This document shows positions 24,975 through 32,918 of a stretch of DNA of 39,027 nucleotides, one piece after another; the first letter of the stretch is position 1; each line of letters begins with the position of its first letter. The stretch spans positions 1 through 39,027 of the forward strand of contig DASWIE010000021.1 of the NCBI GenBank assembly GCA_036397815.1, in the 5' to 3' direction. Both the position numbers and the translations under genes were made by a program. Source of the DNA: DASQFY01 sp036397815. GTDB lineage: Bacteria; Chloroflexota; Limnocylindria; QHBO01. The notes under the pieces were generated by a model. It made no database searches. It was not told the origin of the DNA and saw only the letters and a program-made list of their open reading frames with translations.

Positions 24975-26078
24975 TCAGCCGCGGCCGACGCGAGTCAACG
25001 CGCCGATCACGACGATCAGCCCGGCCAACAGGAAGATGATCCCGCCAGGCGACAGTGCCCGAAGGATGTCGATCAGCGCGCCGCCGGGGCCGCCGAACAC
25101 CTCGACCACCACGAACAGGACGGCAAGGCCGATCGCCCACACGAGCGCCACCACCAGGCCGACGAGCTGGAGGATGGCGGGTGCCGGTCGCAGCAGGCCC
25201 CCGATCGCCAGCAGCACCAGCAGCGCGGCGAGGATCGGTGCGGGTGCCGCAAAGCCGAAGTACGCCTGCGCAGCCAGACCGTCGATCGCGTCATACGCCT
25301 GCCAGAAGGCGACGCCGTAGCCACCCGGCGCGCCGAACGCGCGGTCATACAGGGATCCCGCGCCGAACGGGAAGGGAAGCAGCCAGGCGGTGGCGATCCC
25401 GATCGCGCCGATGAGCAGGACGATCGGCCCGAGGATCGCCCGGCCGGCCTCGGTCGAACGCTCGGCGCTCACCGCTCCAGCGGTGCCGGTCCCTGCCGCT
25501 GCCGCACCGGGCACCGCCATCCGCAGGTTGGCGCCACAGTTCTGGCAGAAGGCCACTCCGGCGCGGTTGTGCGTGCCGCAGCGAGGGCAGGCTTGCGTTC
25601 CCTCGGGCGGAGACGGTCGCTCAACCGTGGTGGGAGCACCGGCGGCCACGAGCCGCTGACCGCAGTTGGCACAGAACGCGATGCCGGGACGGTTCTCGGT
25701 TCCACAGCGCGGGCACTGGGTGCTCTCGCCCGGCTCGGTGGCAGGGACGCTGTGCGCGGCCATGGCCAGCTCGGGCATGGGGCTGGGCACGGCGTAGGCT
25801 TCGACCTCGGGAGGGGGCGGGCCAGTCTCGGGCTCAATCCGCGCCGTCTCGGCCGCCTCGCCTGCTTCGGTGGCCTCGGCCACCTCGGGTGTTTCGCCTT
25901 CACCCGCATCAGACCTGTCGTCGGCTACTTCGGCATCGGGCGCACCGCCGTCGGGCGTTGAGTCATCCGGCTGGGCCGCCATGTCCTGGGCAGGCCAGGA
26001 GGCGGTCTCGAACTCGTCCTCTTCCTCGGGGCGCTCGTCGGGGGGAACGTCGCGGGGGTCGCGCTCGTCGTTCTGCAT
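24975..26078 (-). CDS. Acidic protein with two zinc ribbons and membrane segments (purQ-purL insert, first)
   Basis: No named family is recognised. The 367-residue product has an acidic, low-complexity N-terminal 120 residues, two near-identical zinc ribbons (CPRCGTENRPGIAFCANCG at 122-140 and CPRCGTHNRAGVAFCQNCG at 164-182), an Ala/Gly linker, and four hydrophobic segments. GGAGG is 9 bases from the ATG at 26078 and 3 bases from an in-frame ATG at 26084; the former spacing is more usual. It lies 40 bases after purQ and 4 before the second zinc-ribbon gene. The two proteins look like distant relatives sharing ribbon plus membrane layout. Confidence 0.75.
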   Translation of the reverse strand: MQNDERDPRDVPPDERPEEEDEFETASWPAQDMAAQPDDSTPDGGAPDAEVADDRSDAGEGETPEVAEATEAGEAAETARIEPETGPPPPEVEAYAVPSPMPELAMAAHSVPATEPGESTQCPRCGTENRPGIAFCANCGQRLVAAGAPTTVERPSPPEGTQACPRCGTHNRAGVAFCQNCGANLRMAVPGAAAAGTGTAGAVSAERSTEAGRAILGPIVLLIGAIGIATAWLLPFPFGAGSLYDRAFGAPGGYGVAFWQAYDAIDGLAAQAYFGFAAPAPILAALLVLLAIGGLLRPAPAILQLVGLVVALVWAIGLAVLFVVVEVFGGPGGALIDILRALSPGGIIFLLAGLIVVIGALTRVGRG

Positions 26079-26118
26079 CGGCATCAGCCTCCAACCGGAC
26101 CGGGTGCGACGGTTCGCA

Positions 26119-26853
26119 TCATAGCCGACGCTCGGCCGCGGCCGGCTGGGCCACCAGCCAGTGCTCGAGCGAACGGAGGATGTGGAGCCCATCGGTGCCG
26201 CCCACTTCGTCCTCCGCCGCGCGCTCCGGGTGAGGCATCAGGCCAAGGACGTTGCCGCGCTCGTTGACGATGCCAGCGATCGCGTTCAAGGACCCATTCG
26301 GGTTCGCCGCGGCGGTCACCGCGCCGTCGGCATCCGCGTAGCGCAGGACGATGCGACCGCTCCCCTCCAGCTCCCCGATGACGTCGGAGTCCGCGTGGTA
26401 GCGCCCCTCCCCGTGGGAGATGGGAAGCCGGATGAGGTCGCCGGCCGATACCTCGTTCGGGGCCAGCCAGGCGCCGGCGGCGCCCTCGACCCGCAGCCAC
26501 TGCCAATCGCAGCGGAACTGCAGGCTATGGTTGCGCAGCAGCACGCCGGGCAGCATGCCGGCCTCGCATAGGATCTGGAAGCCGTTGCACGATCCGAGCA
26601 CCGGGCCGCCGCTGGCCGCGAAGGCCTCCACCGCCTCCATCAAGGGCGAAAAGCGGGCGATGGCCCCGGTGCGCAGGTGGTCGCCGTGGGCGAAGCCACC
26701 CGGCAGGACCACCGCGTCGACGTCGCCCAGCTCCGGCTCGGCGTGCCAGATCAGGCGCGCCTCCCAGCCGAGGAGACCGGCGACATGGGCGAAGTCGCGC
26801 TCGCTCCAGGTGCCGGGAAAGACGACCACCGCGACCTTCGGGCCGCGGCTCAT
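26119..26853 (-). CDS. purQ: FGAM synthase glutaminase subunit PurQ
   Basis: It is the class I glutamine amidotransferase that supplies ammonia to PurL. The 244-residue protein shows nucleophile Cys89 (VLGSCNGFQIL) and the His208/Glu210 pair (LMPHPERA). The start MSRGPKVAVVVFPGTWSERD is typical of PurQ and its ATG overlaps the purS stop as ATGA, marking tight coupling. It is separated from its partner purL by two zinc-ribbon membrane genes, an unusual arrangement. Confidence 0.96.
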   Translation of the reverse strand: MSRGPKVAVVVFPGTWSERDFAHVAGLLGWEARLIWHAEPELGDVDAVVLPGGFAHGDHLRTGAIARFSPLMEAVEAFAASGGPVLGSCNGFQILCEAGMLPGVLLRNHSLQFRCDWQWLRVEGAAGAWLAPNEVSAGDLIRLPISHGEGRYHADSDVIGELEGSGRIVLRYADADGAVTAAANPNGSLNAIAGIVNERGNVLGLMPHPERAAEDEVGGTDGLHILRSLEHWLVAQPAAAERRL

Positions 26854-27128
26854 GCGATCTCCTCTTCCGCCGGAATGCCCTCGGCCTGCAGCTCCCAGTC
26901 GGCGGTCTCCATCACCGGGTTGGCCAGCAGGCGGCGGCACATGGTGGCCACTGCCTCCTCGGCGCTCTCCATGTCCGGGGCCTCGAAGCTGACCCGCAGC
27001 AGCTTGCCGGCGCGCACCTCGCCGACTGACGGGAAGCCGAGCGCCCGCAGCCCGCCGGCGATCGTCTGGCCCTCCGGGTCGGCGATCCCCTCTCGCAGCC
27101 GAACGTGCACGTCGGCCAGCCAGCGCAC
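26850..27128 (-). CDS. purS: FGAM synthase accessory subunit PurS
   Basis: It is the small protein that bridges PurL and PurQ in the FGAM synthase complex. The 92-residue product has the family pattern VHVRLREGIADPEGQTI near the N-terminus, GFPSVGEVRAGKLLRV in the middle, and AEEAVATMCRRLLANPVME at the end. The GTG start shares its G with the purC stop (TAGTG), and GAGG is 10 bases upstream. The C-terminal acidic tail (PAEEEIA) overlaps the purQ start. Confidence 0.93.
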   Translation of the reverse strand: MRWLADVHVRLREGIADPEGQTIAGGLRALGFPSVGEVRAGKLLRVSFEAPDMESAEEAVATMCRRLLANPVMETADWELQAEGIPAEEEIA

Positions 27129-28024
27129 TAGACCGATGCCTCGTTGCGCCACGACTCGCCGGTGAGGCGTTCGTAGGCGGTGACGTAGCGGTCGCGCGTG
27201 CCTGCGATCACTTCGTCGGGGAGGGCGGGTGCCGGTGGCTCCTTGTTCCATCCGGAGCCTGCCACGAAGTCACGGACGTACTGCTTGTCGAAGCTCGGCG
27301 GACTGGCGCCGGGCGCGTACAGCTCCCCGTCCCAGAAGCGGCTCGAGTCGGGGGTCAGCACCTCGTCGATGAGGGCGACCTGTCCGTCGATCCAGCCGAA
27401 CTCGAACTTGGTGTCGGCCAGGATCAGCCCTACCTCGGCCGCGCGCTCAGCCCCGGCGCGGTAGATGGCCAGCGACCGCTCCTCCAGCTGCAGGGCCAGC
27501 TCGGCGCCAACCAGCGCCGCCAGCTCCTGGCGGGTGATGTTCTGGTCGTGGCCTACCTCGGCCTTGGTGGAGGGCGTGAAGATCGGCTCGGGCAGCTGGT
27601 CGGCCTCGCGCAATCCTGTGGGCAGCCGATAGCCGCCGACCAACCCATCGGCGCGGTACTCCGCCCAGCCGGAGCCCGCCAGATAGCCCCGGACCACGCA
27701 TTCGGCGTCGATGCGCTCGGCGCGTCGTGCCAGTGTCGTGCGGCCGGCCAGCTCCGGCGCCCGGGCCTGCGCCGGAAGGTCGCTCGCCTGGGTCGAGATG
27801 AAATGGGTAGGGCCGATGCCTGCCAGCCGACGGAACCACCAGGCCGACAGCTGGTTCAGCAGCCGCCCCTTGTCGGGTATGGGCTGCTCGAAGACGACGT
27901 CGAACGCCGAGAGCCGGTCGGTCGCGACCAGCAGCAGCCTGTCGTCGCCGACCGCGTAGGTCTCGCGCACCTTGCCGCGATGCACCAGTGGCAGGCCCTC
28001 GATCGTGCTGCGCAGCAGGGTCAC
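27128..28024 (-). CDS. purC: SAICAR synthetase PurC
   Basis: It joins aspartate to CAIR with ATP to give SAICAR. The 298-residue protein has the motifs RGKVRETYAVGDDRLLLVATDR, LSAFDVVFEQPIPDKG, ECVVRGYLAGSGW, GLILADTKFEFGW and DEVLTPDSSRFW, all in the expected order and intact. The GTG start overlaps the mgtC-like gene stop as GTGA. It is near the longer end of the family, similar to the plant/yeast-like PurC length class. Confidence 0.96.
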   Translation of the reverse strand: MTLLRSTIEGLPLVHRGKVRETYAVGDDRLLLVATDRLSAFDVVFEQPIPDKGRLLNQLSAWWFRRLAGIGPTHFISTQASDLPAQARAPELAGRTTLARRAERIDAECVVRGYLAGSGWAEYRADGLVGGYRLPTGLREADQLPEPIFTPSTKAEVGHDQNITRQELAALVGAELALQLEERSLAIYRAGAERAAEVGLILADTKFEFGWIDGQVALIDEVLTPDSSRFWDGELYAPGASPPSFDKQYVRDFVAGSGWNKEPPAPALPDEVIAGTRDRYVTAYERLTGESWRNEASV

Positions 28025-28527
28025 GGCATGTCCTCCGTCCGTCCTTCGTCGGGGTCCTCGCCGGCCTTCGGCTCCGGCGCGGGGATGTTCAGCCGGCGTC
28101 GGAGGAACTCCTCCATCTGATCGAGGACCGCGAGCACCACGAGGATCAGCAGGGTGCCCACCACGGCCATCACCAGCAGTCCAGCTCCGGCGGCGGTCCC
28201 GATGGCGGCCACCGCCCAGAGCGACGCGGCGGTGGTCAGCCCGCGCACGCTGCCGCGGTGCTGCAGGATGGTGCCCGCCCCGATGAAACCGATGCCGGAC
28301 ACGATCTGAGCGGCAATCCGGGTCGGGTCGACCATCGGGCCGGCGAACCCGTAGGCCGAGACCACGGTGAACAGCGCGGCGCCCAGGGCGACCAGGCTGT
28401 GCGTTCGGAAGCCGGCCGGTTGGCGATGCAGCTCCCGCTCGAAGCCGATGACCGCCCCGAGCACCAGGCCTGCGGCCAGCCGCAATCCAAGCTCGAGCTG
28501 GAGCTCAGGGGAGAGGTCGGGCGTCAT
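28021..28527 (-). CDS. MgtC/SapB family membrane protein
   Basis: MgtC-family proteins are inner-membrane proteins linked to magnesium limitation and control of ATP synthase in some pathogens; most members are uncharacterised. The 168-residue product has four to five hydrophobic segments and the family signature GAVIGFERELHRQPAGFRTH (residues 23-42) followed by GIGFIGAGTIL. The ATG is supported by GGAGG 8 bases upstream. It overlaps the preceding membrane gene by 23 bases and purC by 4, so it is embedded in the purine operon. A magnesium/ATP link to purine synthesis is only inference. Confidence 0.88.
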   Translation of the reverse strand: MTPDLSPELQLELGLRLAAGLVLGAVIGFERELHRQPAGFRTHSLVALGAALFTVVSAYGFAGPMVDPTRIAAQIVSGIGFIGAGTILQHRGSVRGLTTAASLWAVAAIGTAAGAGLLVMAVVGTLLILVVLAVLDQMEEFLRRRLNIPAPEPKAGEDPDEGRTEDMP

Positions 28528-29452
28528 CGGTCGAACCTCCTCGCGCGTCCCACCGGGCGGCGGCGTCGTCGGTGGTCGCCACCGCGTCGGCCAGCTCGAG
28601 TGTCCACCAGGCGGAGATCCAGACGTGCAATGCCCCGGCCGCAAGCACGAGCGCCAGCCAGATCGCCACAAAGCCTACCAGCAGGAGGAGCGCATCCGGG
28701 CTCGCCAGCCGCCCGCGGCCCAGCTCGCTCGCGATCGGCGCCCAGAGCACGCGGAGCACCGCATAGGTCAACGCCACCGCGATGAGATCGCCCACCAGGC
28801 CGGCGGTCGCCACGCCGATCCGGCCCCAGGGTCGGCGCAGGAGCTCGCGCGGCCCTCGCGCCAGTGCCACGGCGACGGGCGGAGCCACGGGCGCCAGCGC
28901 GAGCCTGAGCGCCACACCGCCGATCGCCTGACCCGCCAACGTGGCAAGCAGCAGCGCGAGCAGGAAGGGGAGGAGGAGGCCCACCAGCCGGACCGCGAGC
29001 GGAACTCCGAGGTCCGGCGACTGATACTCCGCCGGCACGAGCGCGACCGCGCCCAGCAGCAACGCCGCCGTTGCAGCGGCCGCTGGCAACGTGCAGACCA
29101 GGATCACGGTGAGCCCGGCCAGCGCGGCGTGGCTGAACGGTTGACGGCCGGGCTCGCTGGCGGTCGCCGTTCGGAGCAGCGCGACCTCGGCGGCCGCGGC
29201 CAGGAGGCAGAGCAGCACGACGCCGGCGACGAGGGCAACTCCAAGCGCGATCACGTTGGTCGGGAAGGCGCTGGAGGCGCGCAGCGACGTCGCGAGGAAG
29301 GTCAGGTCGGCGACATCCAGTCGCGCCACGACCATGAGCAGGGGGAGCCACCCCAGGAAGGCCAGGCTGGCGAGCGCTCCGGCCGGCCAGAGATCCGAGC
29401 GGTCAGCGGCCTGCTGGGCGGCGACCGCCCCTCGGCGCAGCCAGGCGCGCAA
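28505..29452 (-). CDS. Polytopic membrane protein of unknown function
   Basis: I do not recognise this gene. The 315-residue product has about seven long Ala/Leu/Val-rich hydrophobic segments, a basic N-terminus (LRAWLRRG) and an acidic, Asp-rich tail. There is no obvious transporter or enzyme motif; the shape resembles DUF4013- or DUF975-type glycerophosphoryl-domain membrane proteins but I cannot support that. The TTG start lies 3 bases after the purB stop and is the only reasonable start near it. It is translationally coupled to the mgtC-like gene. Confidence 0.65.
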   Translation of the reverse strand: MRAWLRRGAVAAQQAADRSDLWPAGALASLAFLGWLPLLMVVARLDVADLTFLATSLRASSAFPTNVIALGVALVAGVVLLCLLAAAAEVALLRTATASEPGRQPFSHAALAGLTVILVCTLPAAAATAALLLGAVALVPAEYQSPDLGVPLAVRLVGLLLPFLLALLLATLAGQAIGGVALRLALAPVAPPVAVALARGPRELLRRPWGRIGVATAGLVGDLIAVALTYAVLRVLWAPIASELGRGRLASPDALLLLVGFVAIWLALVLAAGALHVWISAWWTLELADAVATTDDAAARWDARGGSTDDARPLP

Positions 29453-29455
29453 CGC

Positions 29456-30778
29456 TCAGTCTCCGTCTGGACGGTCGTCGCCGTCGAGGCCGAGCGCGCG
29501 ATAGGTCGTCGATATGCCAGCCAAGTGGTGCTCCAGGTCCATGGCCCGATCGATCTCCTCGGAGCTCAGCCACTCGCTCACCCCATCGTCGTCGAGAAGC
29601 TCGGCGCGGAAGGAGCGGTCGCCGTCCCAGCAACGCATGGCGGCCCCCTGCACCAGGCGGTATGCCTCCTGGCGATCCGCGCCCTTGACGATCATCGCCA
29701 GCAGCAGGGCCTCGGAGTAGACCATCCCGTCGAGTCGATCGAGATTGGCGGCCATCTGCCTGGGGTCGACCACCAGCCCGTCGAGGATGGTCGCCAGCGT
29801 CCTGGTCGCGTAGGCGGCCACGCCCAGCGCTCGCTCGAACACGAAGCGCTCCGCCGACGAGTGGCTGATATCGCGCTCGTGCCAGAGCGCCATGTTCTCG
29901 AGGCCGACCAGCGCATCGGCCCGCAGCAGGCGCGTCAGCCCGCTCACCCGCTCGGCCAGCACGGGGTTGCGCTTGTGGGGCATGGCGCTACTTCCCTGCT
30001 GGCCGCCGCCGAACGGCTCGAAGGCCTCCGCCACCTCGGTACGCTGCAGGTGCCGCACCTCGATGCTGATTCGCTCCAACGTGCCGCCCAGGATCGCGAG
30101 GGTGGTCAGCAGCTCGGCGTGGCGGTCGCGGCTCACCACCTGGGTGGCAGCCGGATCGGGCGTCAGCCCCAGCCCCTCACAGACGTGACGCTCGACCGCC
30201 GCGCTGACATTGGCGTGCGTGCCGACCGCGCCGGACACCTTGCCGACCCCGATCCCCTCGCGCGCGCGGGCGAGCCGTTCCTGGTCGCGCTGCAGCTCCG
30301 CGTACCAGCCGGCGGCCTTGAAGCCGAAGGTGATCGGCTCAGCGTGGATGCCGTGGCTGCGCCCGACCATGGGGGTGGACCGATGCTGCAGCGCCAGGCG
30401 GCGAACCACCTCCGCCAGCCGCTCAAGCTCGCCCTCGACGACCAGCGTCGCGTCGCGCAGGACGACCGCGGTCGCGGTGTCGAGCACGTCGGAGCTCGTC
30501 AGCCCGAAGTGCAGCCATCGACCTTCCGGGCCCAGCTGCTCGGTGACCGAGCGCAGGAAGGCGATGACGTCGTGCTGCGACTCTCGCTCGATCTCGCGCG
30601 CCCGGTCCGGGTCGACTTCGCCGGCACCTCGCCGGATGCGCTCCCAGTCGTCGTCGGGCACCAGCCCGGCGGCATTCATGGCCTCCGCCGCCAGCAGCTC
30701 GATCCGCAGCCAGAGCTCCAGCTTGCGGCGCTCGCCGAACAGCTCGCGCAGCTCGGGCAGGGCGTAGCGGTCGATCAT
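29456..30778 (-). CDS. purB: Adenylosuccinate lyase PurB
   Basis: It removes fumarate from SAICAR and from adenylosuccinate, so it acts twice in purine synthesis. The 440-residue protein has the fumarase/aspartase superfamily signature GSSAMPHKRNP with the catalytic Ser loop, TSSDVLDTA near residue 95, and GRSHGIHAEPITFG with the catalytic His. Length is normal. Its ATG overlaps the purE stop (ATGA). It is followed by two membrane-protein genes before purC. Confidence 0.96.
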   Translation of the reverse strand: MIDRYALPELRELFGERRKLELWLRIELLAAEAMNAAGLVPDDDWERIRRGAGEVDPDRAREIERESQHDVIAFLRSVTEQLGPEGRWLHFGLTSSDVLDTATAVVLRDATLVVEGELERLAEVVRRLALQHRSTPMVGRSHGIHAEPITFGFKAAGWYAELQRDQERLARAREGIGVGKVSGAVGTHANVSAAVERHVCEGLGLTPDPAATQVVSRDRHAELLTTLAILGGTLERISIEVRHLQRTEVAEAFEPFGGGQQGSSAMPHKRNPVLAERVSGLTRLLRADALVGLENMALWHERDISHSSAERFVFERALGVAAYATRTLATILDGLVVDPRQMAANLDRLDGMVYSEALLLAMIVKGADRQEAYRLVQGAAMRCWDGDRSFRAELLDDDGVSEWLSSEEIDRAMDLEHHLAGISTTYRALGLDGDDRPDGD

Positions 30779-31278
30779 CGCCCGTCAGCGCGGGGGTCGA
30801 TGTCGATCTCGGCGCGCGCGGCCTGCTCGCCGCGGAAGCGATCCACTTTGTCTGCAACCTCCGCATCGGACAGCGCGAGGATCCGCGCCGCGAGATGGCC
30901 GGCGTTCTTCGCCCCCACCGCACCGATCGCCACCGCGGCAACCGGCACCCCGGGCGGCATCTGCACCACGCTGTAGAGCGCATCGGCCCCGGCCAGCGAG
31001 CCGCCGTCCAGCGGCACGCCGATCACCGGCCGGGCGGTGAGGCTCGCAAGCACGCCGGGCAGGTGCGCGGCCAGCCCGGCGGCACCCACGAAGACGCGCA
31101 CGCCGCGCGCCTCGGCCGCTCGAACGTAGCCGCCCAGCGCCTCCGGCTGCCGGTGGGCGCTGATGACCGATGACTCCCAGGCGATCCCATACGTGTCGAG
31201 CACGTCGAAGCAGCCGCGCAGCGTCGGCAGGTCGGATCGCGAGCCGCAGATCACGGCCACGAGCGGGGTGTCGGACAT
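30775..31278 (-). CDS. purE: N5-CAIR mutase PurE (class I)
   Basis: It moves the carboxyl group of N5-CAIR to give CAIR. The 167-residue protein has the class I motifs CGSRSDLPTL, SAHRQPEALGGY, GAAGLAAHLPGV and VQMPPGVPVAAVAIG. Class I enzymes need PurK to form N5-CAIR; purK is not in the window. The ATG at 31278 gives MSDTPLVAVICGSRSD, the usual start; an ATG 30 bases upstream would add ten residues. TATCCT 10 bases before the ATG may be the -10 of the purE-to-purL unit. Confidence 0.95.
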   Translation of the reverse strand: MSDTPLVAVICGSRSDLPTLRGCFDVLDTYGIAWESSVISAHRQPEALGGYVRAAEARGVRVFVGAAGLAAHLPGVLASLTARPVIGVPLDGGSLAGADALYSVVQMPPGVPVAAVAIGAVGAKNAGHLAARILALSDAEVADKVDRFRGEQAARAEIDIDPRADGR

Positions 31279-31288
31279 CGGCGGCACA

Positions 31289-31294
31289 AGGATA
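31289..31294 (-). promoter_or_regulatory. Putative -10 element for the purE operon (TATCCT)
   Basis: TATCCT (minus strand) is 10 bases upstream of the purE ATG, giving a predicted leader of only a few bases. It lies in the 111-base divergent gap to the plus-strand phosphatase-family gene. Confidence 0.35.
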
Positions 31295-31389
31295 GGGCGC
31301 GGACACATGACGTACCATTGATCTCAGGCCCATACGCTAGGCCGGCCCGAGCTGCCAGGTAGATCCAACCACACGAAGGAGATCTGGCC

Positions 31390-32766
31390 ATGCTGGTCCA
31401 CGTGAGCCATCGGCGCGCCCGATGGACCGTCCCCGTCCTTCTGCTGACTGGCCTGCTGCTCGCCGCGGCGATCGTGCCGCTCCGCGTACAGGCGACGCGG
31501 CCCGACCCATCATCGGTCCGTTTCGCGACCTTCAACGCATCGTTGAACCGGGCGTCAGCCGGCCTGGCCCAGAGCGACCTGTCGGCGCCCTACGATCCGA
31601 ACGAGGCCGATGCCGCCCTGAAGTTGCGGCGCTGGCAGGCGGCCAACGTGGCCGAGGTGATCCAGCGCATGCGACCCGACGTGCTCCTCATCAACGAGTT
31701 TGACTATGTTGCCGCGCCTGACTTCCAGGGCAATGCGTCGACGGATGGCTTCCAGCAGAACTACCTATCCGTCAGTCACAACGGCTCGACGCCGATCAGC
31801 TACCCGTATGTGTTCGTCGCGCCGTCGAACACCGGGGTGGCCTCGCACAAGGACCTCAACAACAACGGAGCGGTGGTGGACAATCCGGGGGCGGCGGGAT
31901 ACGGCGACGACTCGCTCGGCTTCGGCGCGTTCCCAGGCCAGTTCGGGATGGCGGTCTTCAGCATGTACCCGATCGACTACGCCGCAGCTCGCACCTTCAA
32001 GGATTTCCTGTGGAAAGACATGCCCGGGGCGATGCTGCCGCACTACCCGGATCCGAACCCGTCGAACCCCGCACTCACCGGGCAGCCGTGGTACAGCCCT
32101 GACGAGCTGGACATCCTCCCGCTCAGCAGCAAGAGTCACTGGGACATTCCAATCGCGATCGGCGGGCGAACAGTTCATTTCCTGGTGAGCCACCCGACAC
32201 CGCCGGTCTTCGACGGGCTCGAGGATCGGAACGGCACCAGAAACTTCGACGAGATCCGCTTCTGGGCGGACTACATCTCGCCCGGGAAGGCCGGCTACAT
32301 CCACGACGACGCGGGCGCAGCCGGCGGCCTCGCGCCCGGGAGCTATTTCGTAATCGCCGGCGACCAGAACTCCGACCCGTTGGACGGCGACAGCATCGAT
32401 GGTGCCATCCAGCAGTTGATCGAGCACCCACTGGTAAATGCCAATGTCACGCCGGACAGTCCGGGTGCGGTCCAGCAGAATGCCCTGCAGGGCGGGGCGA
32501 ACCTGACCCATCTGAGCGACCCGCGCTTCGACACGGCCGACTTCGCCGACACCGCCCCGGGCAACCTGCGTGCCGACTACGTCCTGCCGCGCAAGAGCAT
32601 CCAGATTCTCGGTTCCGCAGTGTTCTGGCCCGCAAATACCGACCCGCTCTTCCGCCTGGTCGGGGTCTTCGACTTCAGTCTGATCGCGATCGGCGGCTTC
32701 CCGACCTCGGACCATCGGGCAGTCTGGGTCGACATCCGGCTGCCTGCGGGTGGGAGAGGCAGCTGA
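31390..32766 (+). CDS. Secreted endonuclease/exonuclease/phosphatase family protein
   Basis: It belongs to the EEP superfamily (DNase I-like metal-dependent phosphoesterases), probably exported. The 458-residue protein has a basic start, a hydrophobic signal segment (about 12-28), then the fold's motifs: VRFATFNASLN, DVLLINEFDY (metal-binding Glu), FLVSHPTPP, VIAGDQNSDP (Asp/Asn pair) and FPTSDHRAVWVD (His near the end). The substrate is unknown. AAGGAG lies 8 bases before the ATG, a stronger ribosome-binding site than most neighbours have. It is on the opposite strand to all surrounding purine genes and ends just past a truncated membrane gene, so it may be an insertion. Confidence 0.85.
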   Translation: MLVHVSHRRARWTVPVLLLTGLLLAAAIVPLRVQATRPDPSSVRFATFNASLNRASAGLAQSDLSAPYDPNEADAALKLRRWQAANVAEVIQRMRPDVLLINEFDYVAAPDFQGNASTDGFQQNYLSVSHNGSTPISYPYVFVAPSNTGVASHKDLNNNGAVVDNPGAAGYGDDSLGFGAFPGQFGMAVFSMYPIDYAAARTFKDFLWKDMPGAMLPHYPDPNPSNPALTGQPWYSPDELDILPLSSKSHWDIPIAIGGRTVHFLVSHPTPPVFDGLEDRNGTRNFDEIRFWADYISPGKAGYIHDDAGAAGGLAPGSYFVIAGDQNSDPLDGDSIDGAIQQLIEHPLVNANVTPDSPGAVQQNALQGGANLTHLSDPRFDTADFADTAPGNLRADYVLPRKSIQILGSAVFWPANTDPLFRLVGVFDFSLIAIGGFPTSDHRAVWVDIRLPAGGRGS

Positions 32767-32776
32767 TGCGGTGCTG

Positions 32777-32861
32777 AGCGGCTGGCCCAGCCGAAGGCCA
32801 TGTTCAGCAGGCGGCCGACGAAGCGGCCGATGAGCGCGAAGACGGCTGCGACGATGGGCAT
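32777..32861 (-). pseudogene. 5' remnant of a small membrane-protein gene
   Basis: On the minus strand, an ATG at 32861 begins MPIVAAVFALIGRFVGR and continues to about GWAS, which resembles the N-terminus of an uncharacterised membrane protein I recall from related genomes. The expected continuation is missing: the frame then reads antisense through the end of the phosphatase-family gene, whose stop is at 32766. The remnant lies 57 bases after the purD stop, where an operon gene would be expected. The homology is from memory and needs a search. Confidence 0.4.
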
Positions 32862-32918
32862 CAGTCCCGGAGAGAAGCAACCTGCGTGCCGCGCCGATGG
32901 CAGAAACGCCGCGAGGGG

